Shown here one piece after another: positions 18,261 to 27,826 of a stretch of DNA of 64,000 bases. Positions within the stretch are counted from its first letter, which is position 1, and each line of letters starts with the position of its first letter. The translations under genes were made by a program, and so were the position numbers. The DNA is from JALZCH01 sp036400075 (GTDB taxonomy: Bacteria > Acidobacteriota > Blastocatellia > Pyrinomonadales > Pyrinomonadaceae), in the NCBI GenBank assembly GCA_036400075.1, contig DASWLV010000173.1, positions 1 through 64,000 on the forward strand. The letters run 5' to 3'. The notes below the pieces were generated by a model, which saw nothing but the letters and a program-made list of their open reading frames with translations, had not been told where the DNA came from and searched no databases.

Positions 18261-19472
18261 ATGGCAAATGAATTAGCTACTGCTTCAACCAATACTGAGA
18301 AATCTAAAGTTGCATTATGTTTATCTGGTGGTGGTTACAGAGCTGCCTTATTTCATCTAGGGGGACTACGGCGACTTCACGAATTAGGAATCCTTCAACA
18401 AATAGACACTATAAGCTCAGTTTCTGGGGGAAGTATCATTTCTGCATTTTTAGCCAAAATAATGGTTGAAAATAATATTCAGAGAGGATTAAGGTTTGAG
18501 AATTGGGAAACTCAAGTTGCGGTCCCATTTCGCCGTTTTGTTTTAAATGATATTAGAACCATTCCTGTTTTTGCTCATCTGCTTTGGAATTGGGCAATGC
18601 CTTCTTTTCGAGCTTCTCACTTAGCTAGATATTATAAAAATCGTTTATCAAACTTGAAATTGAATGAATTACCGGAAAAGCCCGAATTCATTTTCTGCGC
18701 TACTGATTTGACTTTCGGTGTTAACTGGGAATTTAGGCGTCATAGAGTTGGAGATTATCAAGTTGGCTATTGCCGTCCAGATGACAAATGGACACTTGCT
18801 TCTGCTGTTGCAGCGTCGTCTTGTTTTCCTCCTATTTTTGGACCTGTACGATTAAAGCTCAAGACTTCAGATTTTAGGTACGGAAGATATAGAAAACCAG
18901 ACCGCGAAGTTCTGCTTTCTAAGCTAAGTTTAACTGACGGAGGCGTTTATGACAACTTAGGACTTGAACCTGTAAGAAAACACAATATCATTTTTGTCTC
19001 AGATGGTGGAGCACCTTTTGGTTATGTTTATCCGGGGAATGTTTTAAGCCGTACTGTTCGTTATACCATGACGATGTTGAATCAAGTCCAAGCCCTCCGA
19101 AAACGAATGCTCCACACCGAAATTAAGCGCAAATATTTACAAGGCGCATATTGGTCATTAAATTACTTTTCAAGTAAAACCGATGGAGACCATGATTTTA
19201 TAGGCTATAATCAGCAATTGGTAACGGATAAAATCACCAAAATCCGCACCGATCTAGATCGTTTTAATGAGGCTGAAGCACGCATTTTAGAAAATCATGG
19301 CTATTTTGCTGCTAATGCGCAAATCTTAAAATCTGCACCTGAGCTTATTAGTGCAAATGCTCCTCCTATAACAACGCCGTCGATGGATTGGGTTTCGGAG
19401 GCAATTATTTATAAGGCTTTAAAGAATAGTCATAAACGAATCACAATAAGCAGATTACTACGTCTCAAATAA
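18261..19472 (+). CDS. Patatin-like phospholipase
   Basis: The 403-aa product has the patatin catalytic signature. The oxyanion loop is LCLSGGGYRAALFHLGGL (about residues 18-36), the nucleophile serine lies in SSVSGGSIISAFLAK (about residue 53), and the catalytic Asp lies in LTDGGVYDNLG (about residue 224). Patatins hydrolyse membrane phospholipids at acyl positions and serve as membrane-degrading effectors in CBASS and other abortive-infection systems. No nucleotide cyclase or other recognisable CBASS partner is adjacent, so it may be a stand-alone or orphan effector. It is the first gene inside attL and has no strong ribosome binding site. Being in a defence-rich island supports, but does not prove, an immune role. 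Confidence 0.88.
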   Translation: MANELATASTNTEKSKVALCLSGGGYRAALFHLGGLRRLHELGILQQIDTISSVSGGSIISAFLAKIMVENNIQRGLRFENWETQVAVPFRRFVLNDIRTIPVFAHLLWNWAMPSFRASHLARYYKNRLSNLKLNELPEKPEFIFCATDLTFGVNWEFRRHRVGDYQVGYCRPDDKWTLASAVAASSCFPPIFGPVRLKLKTSDFRYGRYRKPDREVLLSKLSLTDGGVYDNLGLEPVRKHNIIFVSDGGAPFGYVYPGNVLSRTVRYTMTMLNQVQALRKRMLHTEIKRKYLQGAYWSLNYFSSKTDGDHDFIGYNQQLVTDKITKIRTDLDRFNEAEARILENHGYFAANAQILKSAPELISANAPPITTPSMDWVSEAIIYKALKNSHKRITISRLLRLK

Positions 19473-19704
19473 TACAAATATCAATAATATCCATCTTTAA
19501 ATTTCCAACTTCATTCTCACCTTTTTTACCACTAATAAAATTCTGTATATGGCAATGGCGATAAGGGCGAGTGTTATAAAAATAAATTTAAAACAAAACG
19601 GGAAGTATAGTAATTAGCTGCTCAGAAATATTTTTGTGTGCTATTAGTTAGAATTATATGAATTAAAGGACTGCCGGAATTTAACAAAAACATTGCAACT
19701 GGTA

Positions 19705-20649
19705 TCAATTATCTAACTTAAGTCTTGCCGATAGTTCTTCCATTTCTTCGATTGTATCTTTAATAGCTTTTCTAGCTATCATACTGTAAGGACCAAATCC
19801 ATTTTTTATTTTATTGATGTGTTCATACAATTCGTCTGAAGACTGCTGATTTTGCTGTTTGGTTTCTATATACCAATTGATTACAATTTGCTCAACCTGG
19901 CGATATCTATCGCGCCGATAATCAGGCAAATGTCTTTCATTTAACCCAAGCATTTCTATGCATTTTCTTCCACGTTCAGTTTTGAAGGCGAGAACACCGC
20001 TTTTGTCTATTTTAAGGTGATTTTCCGGTAGGTCGTCTGGGTCTATACTTAAGGGGTTGATGAAAGATGGCGATTCGTTGATTTCTTCACCGGGTTGAAT
20101 GGCTCGAAAGTCAGTTTCCAGAGGAAAATAATCGTGCTTGCCAATTGTGCGGTTGTTGCTGCGCTGTTTATTCGGACGGTTGCACAATTCACATGAAAAC
20201 AGCAGATTCTGATTATCGTACGCCAGCCAGTAATAGCCGGGATGCTGAACTTCTTGTCCACCAATTGTCACTGTGATTGTTTTGCCTGACGTAAAATCTT
20301 TTACGTTTCCTTTTGGACGAAAATGCTCGATATCGCCCGATGAACTCTGATAAATTTCAGTTTCGCAATAAGCACACTTTCCTCTAAATATACCATCTAG
20401 TGCTGAGTAATATTTTTTTTGACTGGAATAAACTGTGGATTCAACTTTTGGCTTTTCATCCCTTTTTCTTTTGTCGAGATGTCTTTGCTCTTCTATAGTT
20501 ACAGCGGGTGGAACTGTCGCCCAGTAACTGAGCCAATCCGACATTGCCTGATTTAAAAGTGCTTGTTTCAACTCACACTCATCTAGCCACTCGCGAAAGG
20601 CGGCTCTTGCATTAGGTTCAGTTGGTTCGGTGAATGTAATGCGAATCAT
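19705..20649 (-). CDS. ptuB: HNH endonuclease of Septu type (PtuB-like)
   Basis: The 314-aa product belongs to the HNH family found in Septu and retron-associated PtuB proteins. The core reads FRGKCAYCETEIY, then SSGDIEHFRPKG, then GYYWLAYDNQNLLFSCELCN. The two Cys pairs bind zinc and the His in IEHFRP and downstream Asn/His residues form the HNH site. It overlaps the end of the ATPase gene by 4 bp (ATGA), so the two are translationally coupled. In Septu, PtuA forms an ATPase scaffold and PtuB is the nuclease that cleaves nucleic acid on phage infection. No reverse transcriptase is nearby, so this is not a retron. Confidence 0.88.
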   Translation of the reverse strand: MIRITFTEPTEPNARAAFREWLDECELKQALLNQAMSDWLSYWATVPPAVTIEEQRHLDKRKRDEKPKVESTVYSSQKKYYSALDGIFRGKCAYCETEIYQSSSGDIEHFRPKGNVKDFTSGKTITVTIGGQEVQHPGYYWLAYDNQNLLFSCELCNRPNKQRSNNRTIGKHDYFPLETDFRAIQPGEEINESPSFINPLSIDPDDLPENHLKIDKSGVLAFKTERGRKCIEMLGLNERHLPDYRRDRYRQVEQIVINWYIETKQQNQQSSDELYEHINKIKNGFGPYSMIARKAIKDTIEEMEELSARLKLDN

Positions 20650-21980
20650 AATCCGGTCAGTAAATCCTTGATTTGTCGTTTTAGTTCAAATTCGACGGCG
20701 GCTTTCGGGGGGTGATTCTCGTGCAATTGCTTTAGAGAATCGAAAATCTCCTGCTGTTTCTCCTCTAATAATTGCTGAGTTGTTAAGGCAACTGCCCGCT
20801 CAAGCTCGGTTTCTGGAGTTCCCAACTTGGCATTTAAGCTGGAACGCAAGTGATTGATCTCTTCTTTTTGCTGAGAGTTAGTTTCCTTCTGGCTTAGAAG
20901 TTTGGATAATCGTTCGATTTCATACTTCGTTTGGTCGTCGCTCGTAGTTTCCATTCCGAACAGATACGAAGTTAGCACTTGGTCTGCACGCATTCCACGT
21001 GGGGGCTTCAAATCATCGCGTACTATTATCGTGTTAGCTTCATTCCGCCGGAGATGAACAAGCGAAACCTGTTCGTCTTGAAAGTCGGTTGTTCCTATTA
21101 CACATAAAGGCGAATGTGTTGTAGTAACAAACTGGACTTTAGGAAACTGGCTATTTAGGATCGAGAAAATTCTGCGCTGCCAAGAAGGATGTAAATGTTG
21201 TTCGATTTCGTCAACGAGAACGATGCCTTGAACTCCTGTGCGTAACATCTGCAAATCGCTATACAAAACCCAGCCAAGGAAATCCATAATCCAAGCGAGT
21301 GTTGCTTTGTAGCCATCACCAAGCATTCCTAGTGGCGCAAAATCTCCCCACGGTCCGCTAATTTCCAAGCCATTTTGTCCGAGACGCGTCGAACCGTGGG
21401 GAAGCAGCAAAACATTATCAATCCAATATAGAATTTCCTCACCTGTGTCACTGTATATACTTGTTCCTGGCATCAACAACCGCCTAATGATAAGTTCAGG
21501 GTTCTGTAGCTTGGCGTCATAATCAAAAAGTGTCGAAACCGCTTCGCTGAGGGAATAGCCACGGTGACTTTTATCTCCAAACGCCCGCCGCGCAGCACCA
21601 TAACCGCAAATGACAATTTGCTCATTAAGAAGTGCTTCTGATTTACAAAAGTGGTCGCTAATTCTCTCGCCATAAGTCTCAAGTTTAATTAACAACTGCG
21701 AATAGCTACCGTCAGAAAACTCCAATTTAATCATTCCACTTTGAGTATTGAATCTCAGCCATGGCTGATCTGGCTCTTCGAACAATTTTGACGCTGCCTT
21801 CGGTGAAGCTAAACCTAGCGCGAGACATTTGAGCAGAGTGCTTTTACCTACACCGTTATCGCCAAGGAAAACATTGAGCAAAGACTGACTACCCAAGTGT
21901 TTGAAATTAATTTCAACCCACTCAAAACCGCGAATGTTCTCCAATGTTATTCTGGAAATTCTCAAACCGTTATTACCCAT
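20646..21980 (-). CDS. ptuA: AAA ATPase of Septu type (PtuA-like)
   Basis: The 444-aa product is an ABC/SMC-like AAA ATPase. Walker A is GDNGVGKSTLLK (about residue 40), the signature-like region is near the middle, Walker B is GIVLVDEIEQHLHPSW, and the switch region is FVTTTHSPLCV. The C-terminal third is helical and glutamate-rich. Its gene precedes and overlaps the HNH nuclease gene, the standard PtuA-PtuB order. The start ATG at 21980 begins MGNNGLRISRITLENIRGFEW, with the N-terminal beta strand expected of this family. The 236 bp upstream hold no gene. Confidence 0.88.
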   Translation of the reverse strand: MGNNGLRISRITLENIRGFEWVEINFKHLGSQSLLNVFLGDNGVGKSTLLKCLALGLASPKAASKLFEEPDQPWLRFNTQSGMIKLEFSDGSYSQLLIKLETYGERISDHFCKSEALLNEQIVICGYGAARRAFGDKSHRGYSLSEAVSTLFDYDAKLQNPELIIRRLLMPGTSIYSDTGEEILYWIDNVLLLPHGSTRLGQNGLEISGPWGDFAPLGMLGDGYKATLAWIMDFLGWVLYSDLQMLRTGVQGIVLVDEIEQHLHPSWQRRIFSILNSQFPKVQFVTTTHSPLCVIGTTDFQDEQVSLVHLRRNEANTIIVRDDLKPPRGMRADQVLTSYLFGMETTSDDQTKYEIERLSKLLSQKETNSQQKEEINHLRSSLNAKLGTPETELERAVALTTQQLLEEKQQEIFDSLKQLHENHPPKAAVEFELKRQIKDLLTGL

Positions 21981-22216
21981 AATTTTAAAATCTATTTTAT
22001 AGCTATTGAAACTTATGTTTTCTTATAGTTGTATTCCAAACAAAATTATTTATTAAAATTCGATTTCATAATCATACAAAAATAACCTTGTTTAAAACCA
22101 TTAGCCAGACACATAGGGGTATCGTAATAATTTAACGCTTGGGCGAAAGACTGATTGATTTTGTCAGGAATACAAACCAACCAAATAAGGCAAATTTAAC
22201 TAAAAACTGTTTTTGT

Positions 22217-24655
22217 TTAACCTTGGTCTTGCGAAAACTCAAATACAAGTTTTTCAACCTGCCTTGCAGCTTTACCCTCAATATTTCGACTGCGTAGTTC
22301 TTCACGAAGGGAGGGGTGAATAAAAACTCTGGATTTTTTAACTTGCTCTTCAAAATCTTCTGATACCAAACCAACAAATCTGCTAACATCCTTTAACGGA
22401 AAAATCCCATTCTCAGAGCGGAAATCCTTAACAAAAATTTCTGGAATAAGATCACGCTTTTTATCGATTTGTGGTACATCAATCAAAACGTGACTATCGT
22501 GTATCTCTTTCTGAATTAGCTTACTCAGTAATTCAATACACCCTTTTCTAATTTGCTCAAGAGCTTGCTTGTCTTTCTTATTCAAAAAATCATGACAACG
22601 CCTAATTCCAGAATCTGTGGGATGTTTTGAAAATGAACATAAACGTTTATAGATTTGCCGTGAATTATCGAGTAAACCAGAAAGCGGGTTTGCAAAAATA
22701 CTTTTGTTTTCTCTTATTTGAATATCATCAAACTGGTTAGAAAGCATTTTTAATACCTCTATGTCCGACATATTAATCGTTTCCTGAAGGTAAGTTTGAA
22801 ATCTAAAATTAGGCTCAGAATCCCGGCGATACTCGAACACGCGTTTCATTACATAACGAATCATAGCCATCACAGCTCGATTAGTATGATGCCAATAAAC
22901 TCTTGAAAACATATGATATCGGGCAAGGATCATGCTCTCGGCTGCATTTATTCCCTTATCGAGCAAGCCAATCTGTGGAATGTTCTCCACCCCATTGCTG
23001 AATCTATAAGGGGCAATGAGAACGACAAGCGACGATATTAATGCCTGAATATCAATCCCTCTTCCGTAAGCAGCACCAGTAAACCAACTATCCCTAGAAA
23101 GATATGCTAATTTGTCAATATCAATTGCCCCATCAATAAGTTGTCTGAAAAGGAAAACTGAAACGGGGTAATCTTCTCGCTTTCTTAAACCAATCACATC
23201 AAGTAATTCATCTCGCTCAATTCCCCACCCTTGCTTAAGCAATTCGGAAATTGGTGGTACATCCAGAAGCGGCAAATCAAGAAAATATGCGGCATTATCC
23301 ATATCTAATGCTGGTCTTATCTTTGGATCATCCTTAAACTCGGGTCTTAAGTCCTCAACAGCATGAGCTAATGGATAGTGTCCGATATCGTGCAAAAGAG
23401 AGGCACATAGAAACAAACCTAGTTCATGCCCTCCTATGTGGAGTCTGAATAATTCATCCCCAATCAGATGGGAAGCAACACTCTTAGCAAGTTCAAACGT
23501 TTCTATACAGTGCGATAAACGGGACTGGCGCGCATCTGGATAGATTAACTCTACAAGATTAAGTTGATTCAGTCTTTGAAGCCGTTGAAAACATGGATGC
23601 GAAACAATCTTAAAAGTACGCTCACTGAGCCGAGATGTTAGATTACTCTTGTTAATCAAATACTTGCTCCCAACGCTGATGATTTCAGGAACCTGTAAAG
23701 GTAACGAAAATCGAGGATCCATCCGTTCAAATGCCTCTTTAGCTTCGCGCGTAGATCTGAATGCAAATTTGTCAAGCTCCGGTTCAAGTAACAGAAGGAT
23801 ATATTCAATGAGATAGCGTAATTGATCTTCTGGCAGCTGTTGGAGAACTAAACTTTGATTTTTAGGATTTTCAATTAGTCTTCTAATCTGTTGTCTATCA
23901 AAGGTACTAATAGTCAATTCACTTTTTGAAAGCGTATTGACCATCGTTAATCCGAGAGTGTAAAGATCAAAATGTGGTAACCATGTTTGGAGGTCGCTTC
24001 GCTTGATAGGTGATTTGCTATTATTTATTACCGGTTGCGCATAAGGAGGGGCATATATTTTAGTCCCATAGACGAAGGTTTCTTCACGTAGTTTTGTCCT
24101 GCTTTGTTTATTAATTTCAGCTTCTGGTTTAACAATCTTAGAAACGCCTAAATCAGTTACCTTGTATTCACGTTTTTGTGAGATTGGGTCGGTGTGAACC
24201 AAAATGTTCGCCGGTTTAATATCAAAGTGCAAAATATTTCGACCATGAAGATAGTCGAGTACATCAAGGATTTGACCGAAACATCTTAAAGCCTCGTCAC
24301 TTGAGCTGAACTCGAAATTTTCTTTTAGGTCTCCTCCATTAGCAAGCTCCATGACATAAAAGACCGTATCCGTGCCATCTATTTTAACTTCTCCAAAGTC
24401 GAGAATCTTAGTAAGATTTTGGTGACTAAGAGATGAAAGCAACCGAATTTCATTCTTAAATGTTTCGTTGTAAATATTTAGTTCAACTTCTGAGTATTCA
24501 GGTGGACTAAGTAACTTTAAAGCTCTTTCAACGTTAAGTCCTATTTGTTGCACTCTAAATACCTCACCAGCTCCCCCCTTTCCTAAAGATTGGATAATTT
24601 TGTATCGGTTATCTATTATTTGTCCTATAAGCTGATTGTTCTTCATATTTTTCAC
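22217..24655 (-). CDS. Ser/Thr protein kinase fused to SAMHD1-like HD phosphohydrolase
   Basis: The 812-aa product joins two enzymes. Residues about 10-300 form a eukaryote-like protein kinase: glycine loop SLGKGGAGEVFRV, catalytic lysine in RALKLL, helix-C Glu in NEIRLL, catalytic loop HFDIKPANIL (HFD in place of HRD), and DLG in place of DFG. Residues about 345-700 form an HD-domain hydrolase of the dNTPase/SAMHD1 kind: HPCFQRLQRLNQL, SRLSHCIETFELA, LLHDIGHYPLAH and the late DIDKLAYLSRDS. dNTP triphosphohydrolases deplete nucleotides and are known antiviral effectors in bacteria. The kinase may sense or control the hydrolase. It is transcribed in the same direction as PtuAB but separated from it by 236 bp and so may be an independent locus. 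Confidence 0.85.
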   Translation of the reverse strand: MKNMKNNQLIGQIIDNRYKIIQSLGKGGAGEVFRVQQIGLNVERALKLLSPPEYSEVELNIYNETFKNEIRLLSSLSHQNLTKILDFGEVKIDGTDTVFYVMELANGGDLKENFEFSSSDEALRCFGQILDVLDYLHGRNILHFDIKPANILVHTDPISQKREYKVTDLGVSKIVKPEAEINKQSRTKLREETFVYGTKIYAPPYAQPVINNSKSPIKRSDLQTWLPHFDLYTLGLTMVNTLSKSELTISTFDRQQIRRLIENPKNQSLVLQQLPEDQLRYLIEYILLLLEPELDKFAFRSTREAKEAFERMDPRFSLPLQVPEIISVGSKYLINKSNLTSRLSERTFKIVSHPCFQRLQRLNQLNLVELIYPDARQSRLSHCIETFELAKSVASHLIGDELFRLHIGGHELGLFLCASLLHDIGHYPLAHAVEDLRPEFKDDPKIRPALDMDNAAYFLDLPLLDVPPISELLKQGWGIERDELLDVIGLRKREDYPVSVFLFRQLIDGAIDIDKLAYLSRDSWFTGAAYGRGIDIQALISSLVVLIAPYRFSNGVENIPQIGLLDKGINAAESMILARYHMFSRVYWHHTNRAVMAMIRYVMKRVFEYRRDSEPNFRFQTYLQETINMSDIEVLKMLSNQFDDIQIRENKSIFANPLSGLLDNSRQIYKRLCSFSKHPTDSGIRRCHDFLNKKDKQALEQIRKGCIELLSKLIQKEIHDSHVLIDVPQIDKKRDLIPEIFVKDFRSENGIFPLKDVSRFVGLVSEDFEEQVKKSRVFIHPSLREELRSRNIEGKAARQVEKLVFEFSQDQG

Positions 24656-24881
24656 CTCTTAAATTTTCAAAAATAAATTTGACATTGATACAGTTGTTTT
24701 TGAAATTCGACGTTGATTTGTTCCTCCTTACAGAAGATTATGATCTGAACTTCGACTATAATGTTCTTCATTAAATAGAATCTTAATGAAGCCAACCGTA
24801 CTTTCTATTGACACTTTTTTTACTTCTAATAACTAACGCACCAAAAACAGGTGAAAGCTATCATATTTTTTTGGAGGTTAT

Positions 24882-24989
24882 ATGCGTTTATTGCAGAATA
24901 TAAGAAGATTAGAGTTTGAAGATAGAAATAGTCCGATGAATCAAGTTTGTCAATGCTATAAAATTCAACACGTTTTTGGAGATTTATAG
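24882..24989 (+). CDS. Possible 35-aa small protein
   Basis: An ATG preceded by TTGGAGG at ideal spacing opens a 35-codon frame beginning MRLLQNIRRLEFEDRN and ending in TAG. No family is recognised. The Shine-Dalgarno is better than that of most island genes, which is the main reason for listing it. It could be a remnant of a longer gene. Confidence 0.3.
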   Translation: MRLLQNIRRLEFEDRNSPMNQVCQCYKIQHVFGDL

Positions 24990-25035
24990 TTATTATTTCA
25001 ATATGCAGATATCATCTAACATTTCCATTTTAATT

Positions 25036-25190
25036 TTGCTTGTATGCAGGTGATGACTACATTTTTTACTACATTAGAGTTGCGGTAATATCTTATTAGC
25101 GAATAATTAGAAGAATGTTCTTTTCTGCTCATTCACTTTTTCCACCTTTTTTACTTCTATCTAGAGCCTTTTCCATTATTTTTCTAAATT
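25036..25190 (+). repeat. Degenerate ~150-bp repeat, copy 2
   Basis: This is the same-orientation relative of 17955-18110. The best-conserved part is ATGCAGGTGATGACTACATT and the following TTTTACTACATT, with weaker similarity through about 25190. No tRNA sequence accompanies it, so it is not a third att site. Confidence 0.6.
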
Positions 25191-25407
25191 GAAAAAACGG
25201 ATTAAAGCTACACTTCATTTTTTGCATCTAGCAGTGTAGGAATGAATTATATTTAATGTTATCGATAAAAGGCTAATAATAAAAGAATATAAAATAATCA
25301 ATTTGACTTTTTTTAGATTGAGGCTATGATGCTGATGTTTTTCACTCAATTACTTTTTGAGGTAAGAAAATCAATAATTTTCAACTAATTTTCAACTTCA
25401 TAATTGC

Positions 25408-27822
25408 ATGCCATTTCTCCCTGAAAATATAACTAAACAACATGTGCTTGATGCTGTTCAAAAAATAGAAAGCGAAAATCTCGAATTAGAACCATCAACC
25501 GGTTACGATGTTATTATCAATGGCAAAGCCTATCCACCCAAAGAAATAATGCGGTACGCCCATGAGCAAATGAACGGTGATCGTCTTTGGTCAAGAACTG
25601 GTGGAGAGAATACAAATCGCTACCTTTCACGAATGGGATTTGAAATAAAAGAAAAAATAAATCCCTCTACAAAAAGGTATTGGTTATATGCTCCAGGCGA
25701 AGGGGCGAGAAAATGGGAGGAATTCTATTCTTCTGGAATTATGGGCTTAGGTTGGGATGATTTAGGCGATTTAAATCAATATAAAAGTCAGGAGGAAATT
25801 GCTGATAAATTAAGAGAACTAGAAAATACAACCGGCTCAAAGAAAAATGACGCCACCGCCAATTTTGATTTTAAAAATACATTAAAAATTGGGGATATTG
25901 TTATTGCGAAAAGGGGAAGGGCGGAGTACTTGGGCTATGGCATTGTAAAATCAGATTACTATTACGTTGACAGCAGAGAAGATTATAAAAAGTGCAGAAA
26001 AGTCGATTGGATAAAAAGAGGAAATTGGGCTGCAGATTATAAAATTGTTTTAAAAACCTTAACTGATATTACGAAATATCCTGATTATGTAGAAAAATTG
26101 AAAGCTTTAATTGGTATCGAGGATAGTTCTACAGATAGGCAAGTCTGGTTTGTTTGTCAGGGATCATCATTTAAAGAGGGGCGTGGTAAAAGGTATCTTT
26201 TCGCGCCAAGTAAATCTAAAGATGGAAGAACTCATACACATTGGGAAAATGTGAAGAAAGTTAAGACTGGTGACATTATCTTTAATTACGATAATGGAAT
26301 TCAGGGCGTATCAATTGCCAAAGAAGATTCTCATCAAAGCGCAAACCCCTATCCGTCGGATGAATGGAGAAATGAAGGCTACTTAGTAAATATTGAGTTT
26401 CATCCTTTAGATCCTATTATTTCTTATCATGATTTTCTGAAATTCACTGATCCGATAAAAAAGGTAACAACTGACAACGGACCAATTGATGTCAATGGAA
26501 GAGTAAAACAAGGTTATTTATTTAAGTTTAATAAAGAGGCGGCTCAATTAATTAGAAAAGCCTATAACAAGCCTTTTCCAGAACCAGTAGAATCGATTCT
26601 TTTCAGTAATAAACCAATTGACAATCCAATTGTTAAACCTGTAATGAATTTCCCTCTAAATATCATTTTGTATGGTCCACCTGGAACCGGAAAAACATAT
26701 CACAGCATTGATAAAGCAGTTCAAATTGCTAATGGCACTTCGTCTAATAATCACGCAGAAAATAAACGAATATTTGATGAATTAAGGGCACATGGTCAAA
26801 TTGAGTTTGTGACATTTCACCAGAACTATTCCTATGAAGATTTTGTAGTTGGAATTTCTCCGGACATAAATTCTGGAGTATTGCGCTTTGATAAGCGCGA
26901 CGGGATTTTTAAGCAAATAGCCCAGCGCGCAAAACAGAATTGGTTAGCAGCTACAAACAAGGCAAATGCAAAGTTAGATTTTGAATTCGTTTTCAATAGC
27001 TTTTTCTCTACGCTTATTGAGGAAGAGGTAACAGAAATTGAAATTCCAATGAAGCGAAAGGATCATAAATTCAAAATCACTTCGATTGATTTAGATAATG
27101 GCAGAATAAAGTTTACAAAACAGAGCGGCGGTACCGGACATGATTTATTGATAAAAAACCTTAAGGCAATGTACGAAGGTACTCTGGATTATAATCCCCA
27201 AGGTTTAGGAGTTTATTACAATCCGATCGTTGAGAAGCTCAAAGAATTTGCTCAAACATTACAACCAAACGAATCAGCGAAAGAAGAATTAAAAAGATTT
27301 GTTTTGGTAATCGATGAAATAAATCGTGCCAATATTTCAAAAGTCTTTGGCGAATTGATAACACTTCTAGAAGACGATAAACGATTAGGCGAAGAAAATG
27401 AGTTGAGAATCACTTTGCCAAATGGCGAAAAGGATTTTGGCATTCCGCCTAATCTTTACATTATCGGCACCATGAATACTGCCGATAAATCCATTGCATT
27501 AATTGATATTGCTCTTAGAAGAAGATTTGAATTCTTAGGCTTTTACCCACGATACGAAGATTGTAGTTCCGAAGCTGCTGCATTATTAAGAACAATAAAT
27601 AACGCAATTTATGAGAAGAAAAAGTCTGCTGATTACCTGATTGGTCATGCTTACTTCATGAGAAATCAACCGATTGAAACAATCTTGAGGAATAAAGTTA
27701 TACCACTATTGATGGAGTATTTTTCAGGTAAAACGGATATTGTCAGCAGCATTTTTGATAGTTCGGGTTGGAATATAAGCTACAACACCGATACTTATAG
27801 TTGGGGTATTTCAAAAGCATAA
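25408..27822 (+). CDS. mcrB: McrB-like AAA+ restriction GTPase/ATPase with EVE-like sensor domains
   Basis: The 804-aa product is the motor subunit of a McrBC-type modification-dependent restriction system. The first 80 residues form a small helical domain (ITKQHVLDAVQKIESEN). Two EVE/YTH-like segments follow (about 95-230, KRYWLYAPGEGARKWEEFY; about 245-390, RQVWFVCQGSSF), a fold used to read modified bases. The AAA+ core has Walker A YGPPGTGKTYHS (about 421), the McrB phrase FHQNYSYEDFVVGI, Walker B FVLVIDEINRANISK (about 633) and the sensor TMNTADKSIALID followed by ALRRRFEF. It is 4 bp from the mcrC start. Two EVE-like modules in place of a DUF3578 reader imply recognition of a different modified base than classical McrBC. 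Confidence 0.9.
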   Translation: MPFLPENITKQHVLDAVQKIESENLELEPSTGYDVIINGKAYPPKEIMRYAHEQMNGDRLWSRTGGENTNRYLSRMGFEIKEKINPSTKRYWLYAPGEGARKWEEFYSSGIMGLGWDDLGDLNQYKSQEEIADKLRELENTTGSKKNDATANFDFKNTLKIGDIVIAKRGRAEYLGYGIVKSDYYYVDSREDYKKCRKVDWIKRGNWAADYKIVLKTLTDITKYPDYVEKLKALIGIEDSSTDRQVWFVCQGSSFKEGRGKRYLFAPSKSKDGRTHTHWENVKKVKTGDIIFNYDNGIQGVSIAKEDSHQSANPYPSDEWRNEGYLVNIEFHPLDPIISYHDFLKFTDPIKKVTTDNGPIDVNGRVKQGYLFKFNKEAAQLIRKAYNKPFPEPVESILFSNKPIDNPIVKPVMNFPLNIILYGPPGTGKTYHSIDKAVQIANGTSSNNHAENKRIFDELRAHGQIEFVTFHQNYSYEDFVVGISPDINSGVLRFDKRDGIFKQIAQRAKQNWLAATNKANAKLDFEFVFNSFFSTLIEEEVTEIEIPMKRKDHKFKITSIDLDNGRIKFTKQSGGTGHDLLIKNLKAMYEGTLDYNPQGLGVYYNPIVEKLKEFAQTLQPNESAKEELKRFVLVIDEINRANISKVFGELITLLEDDKRLGEENELRITLPNGEKDFGIPPNLYIIGTMNTADKSIALIDIALRRRFEFLGFYPRYEDCSSEAAALLRTINNAIYEKKKSADYLIGHAYFMRNQPIETILRNKVIPLLMEYFSGKTDIVSSIFDSSGWNISYNTDTYSWGISKA

Positions 27823-27826
27823 AATA

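Larger units (their letters stand above)
24656..25407. other. Intergenic region with repeat copy and a small ORF
   Basis: About 750 AT-rich base pairs between divergent genes. It holds the inverted relative of the 10.9-kb segment (24810-24872), a small ORF with a strong ribosome binding site (24882-24989), and the second degenerate repeat (25036-25190). Confidence 0.5.

Noticed and set aside
19705..21980. Calling the PtuA/PtuB-like pair a retron
   Set aside because: No reverse transcriptase or msr/msd-like RNA is seen nearby; the pair alone fits Septu.
25036..25190. A third att site
   Set aside because: It lacks the 45-bp tRNA sequence and shares only the accessory repeat.
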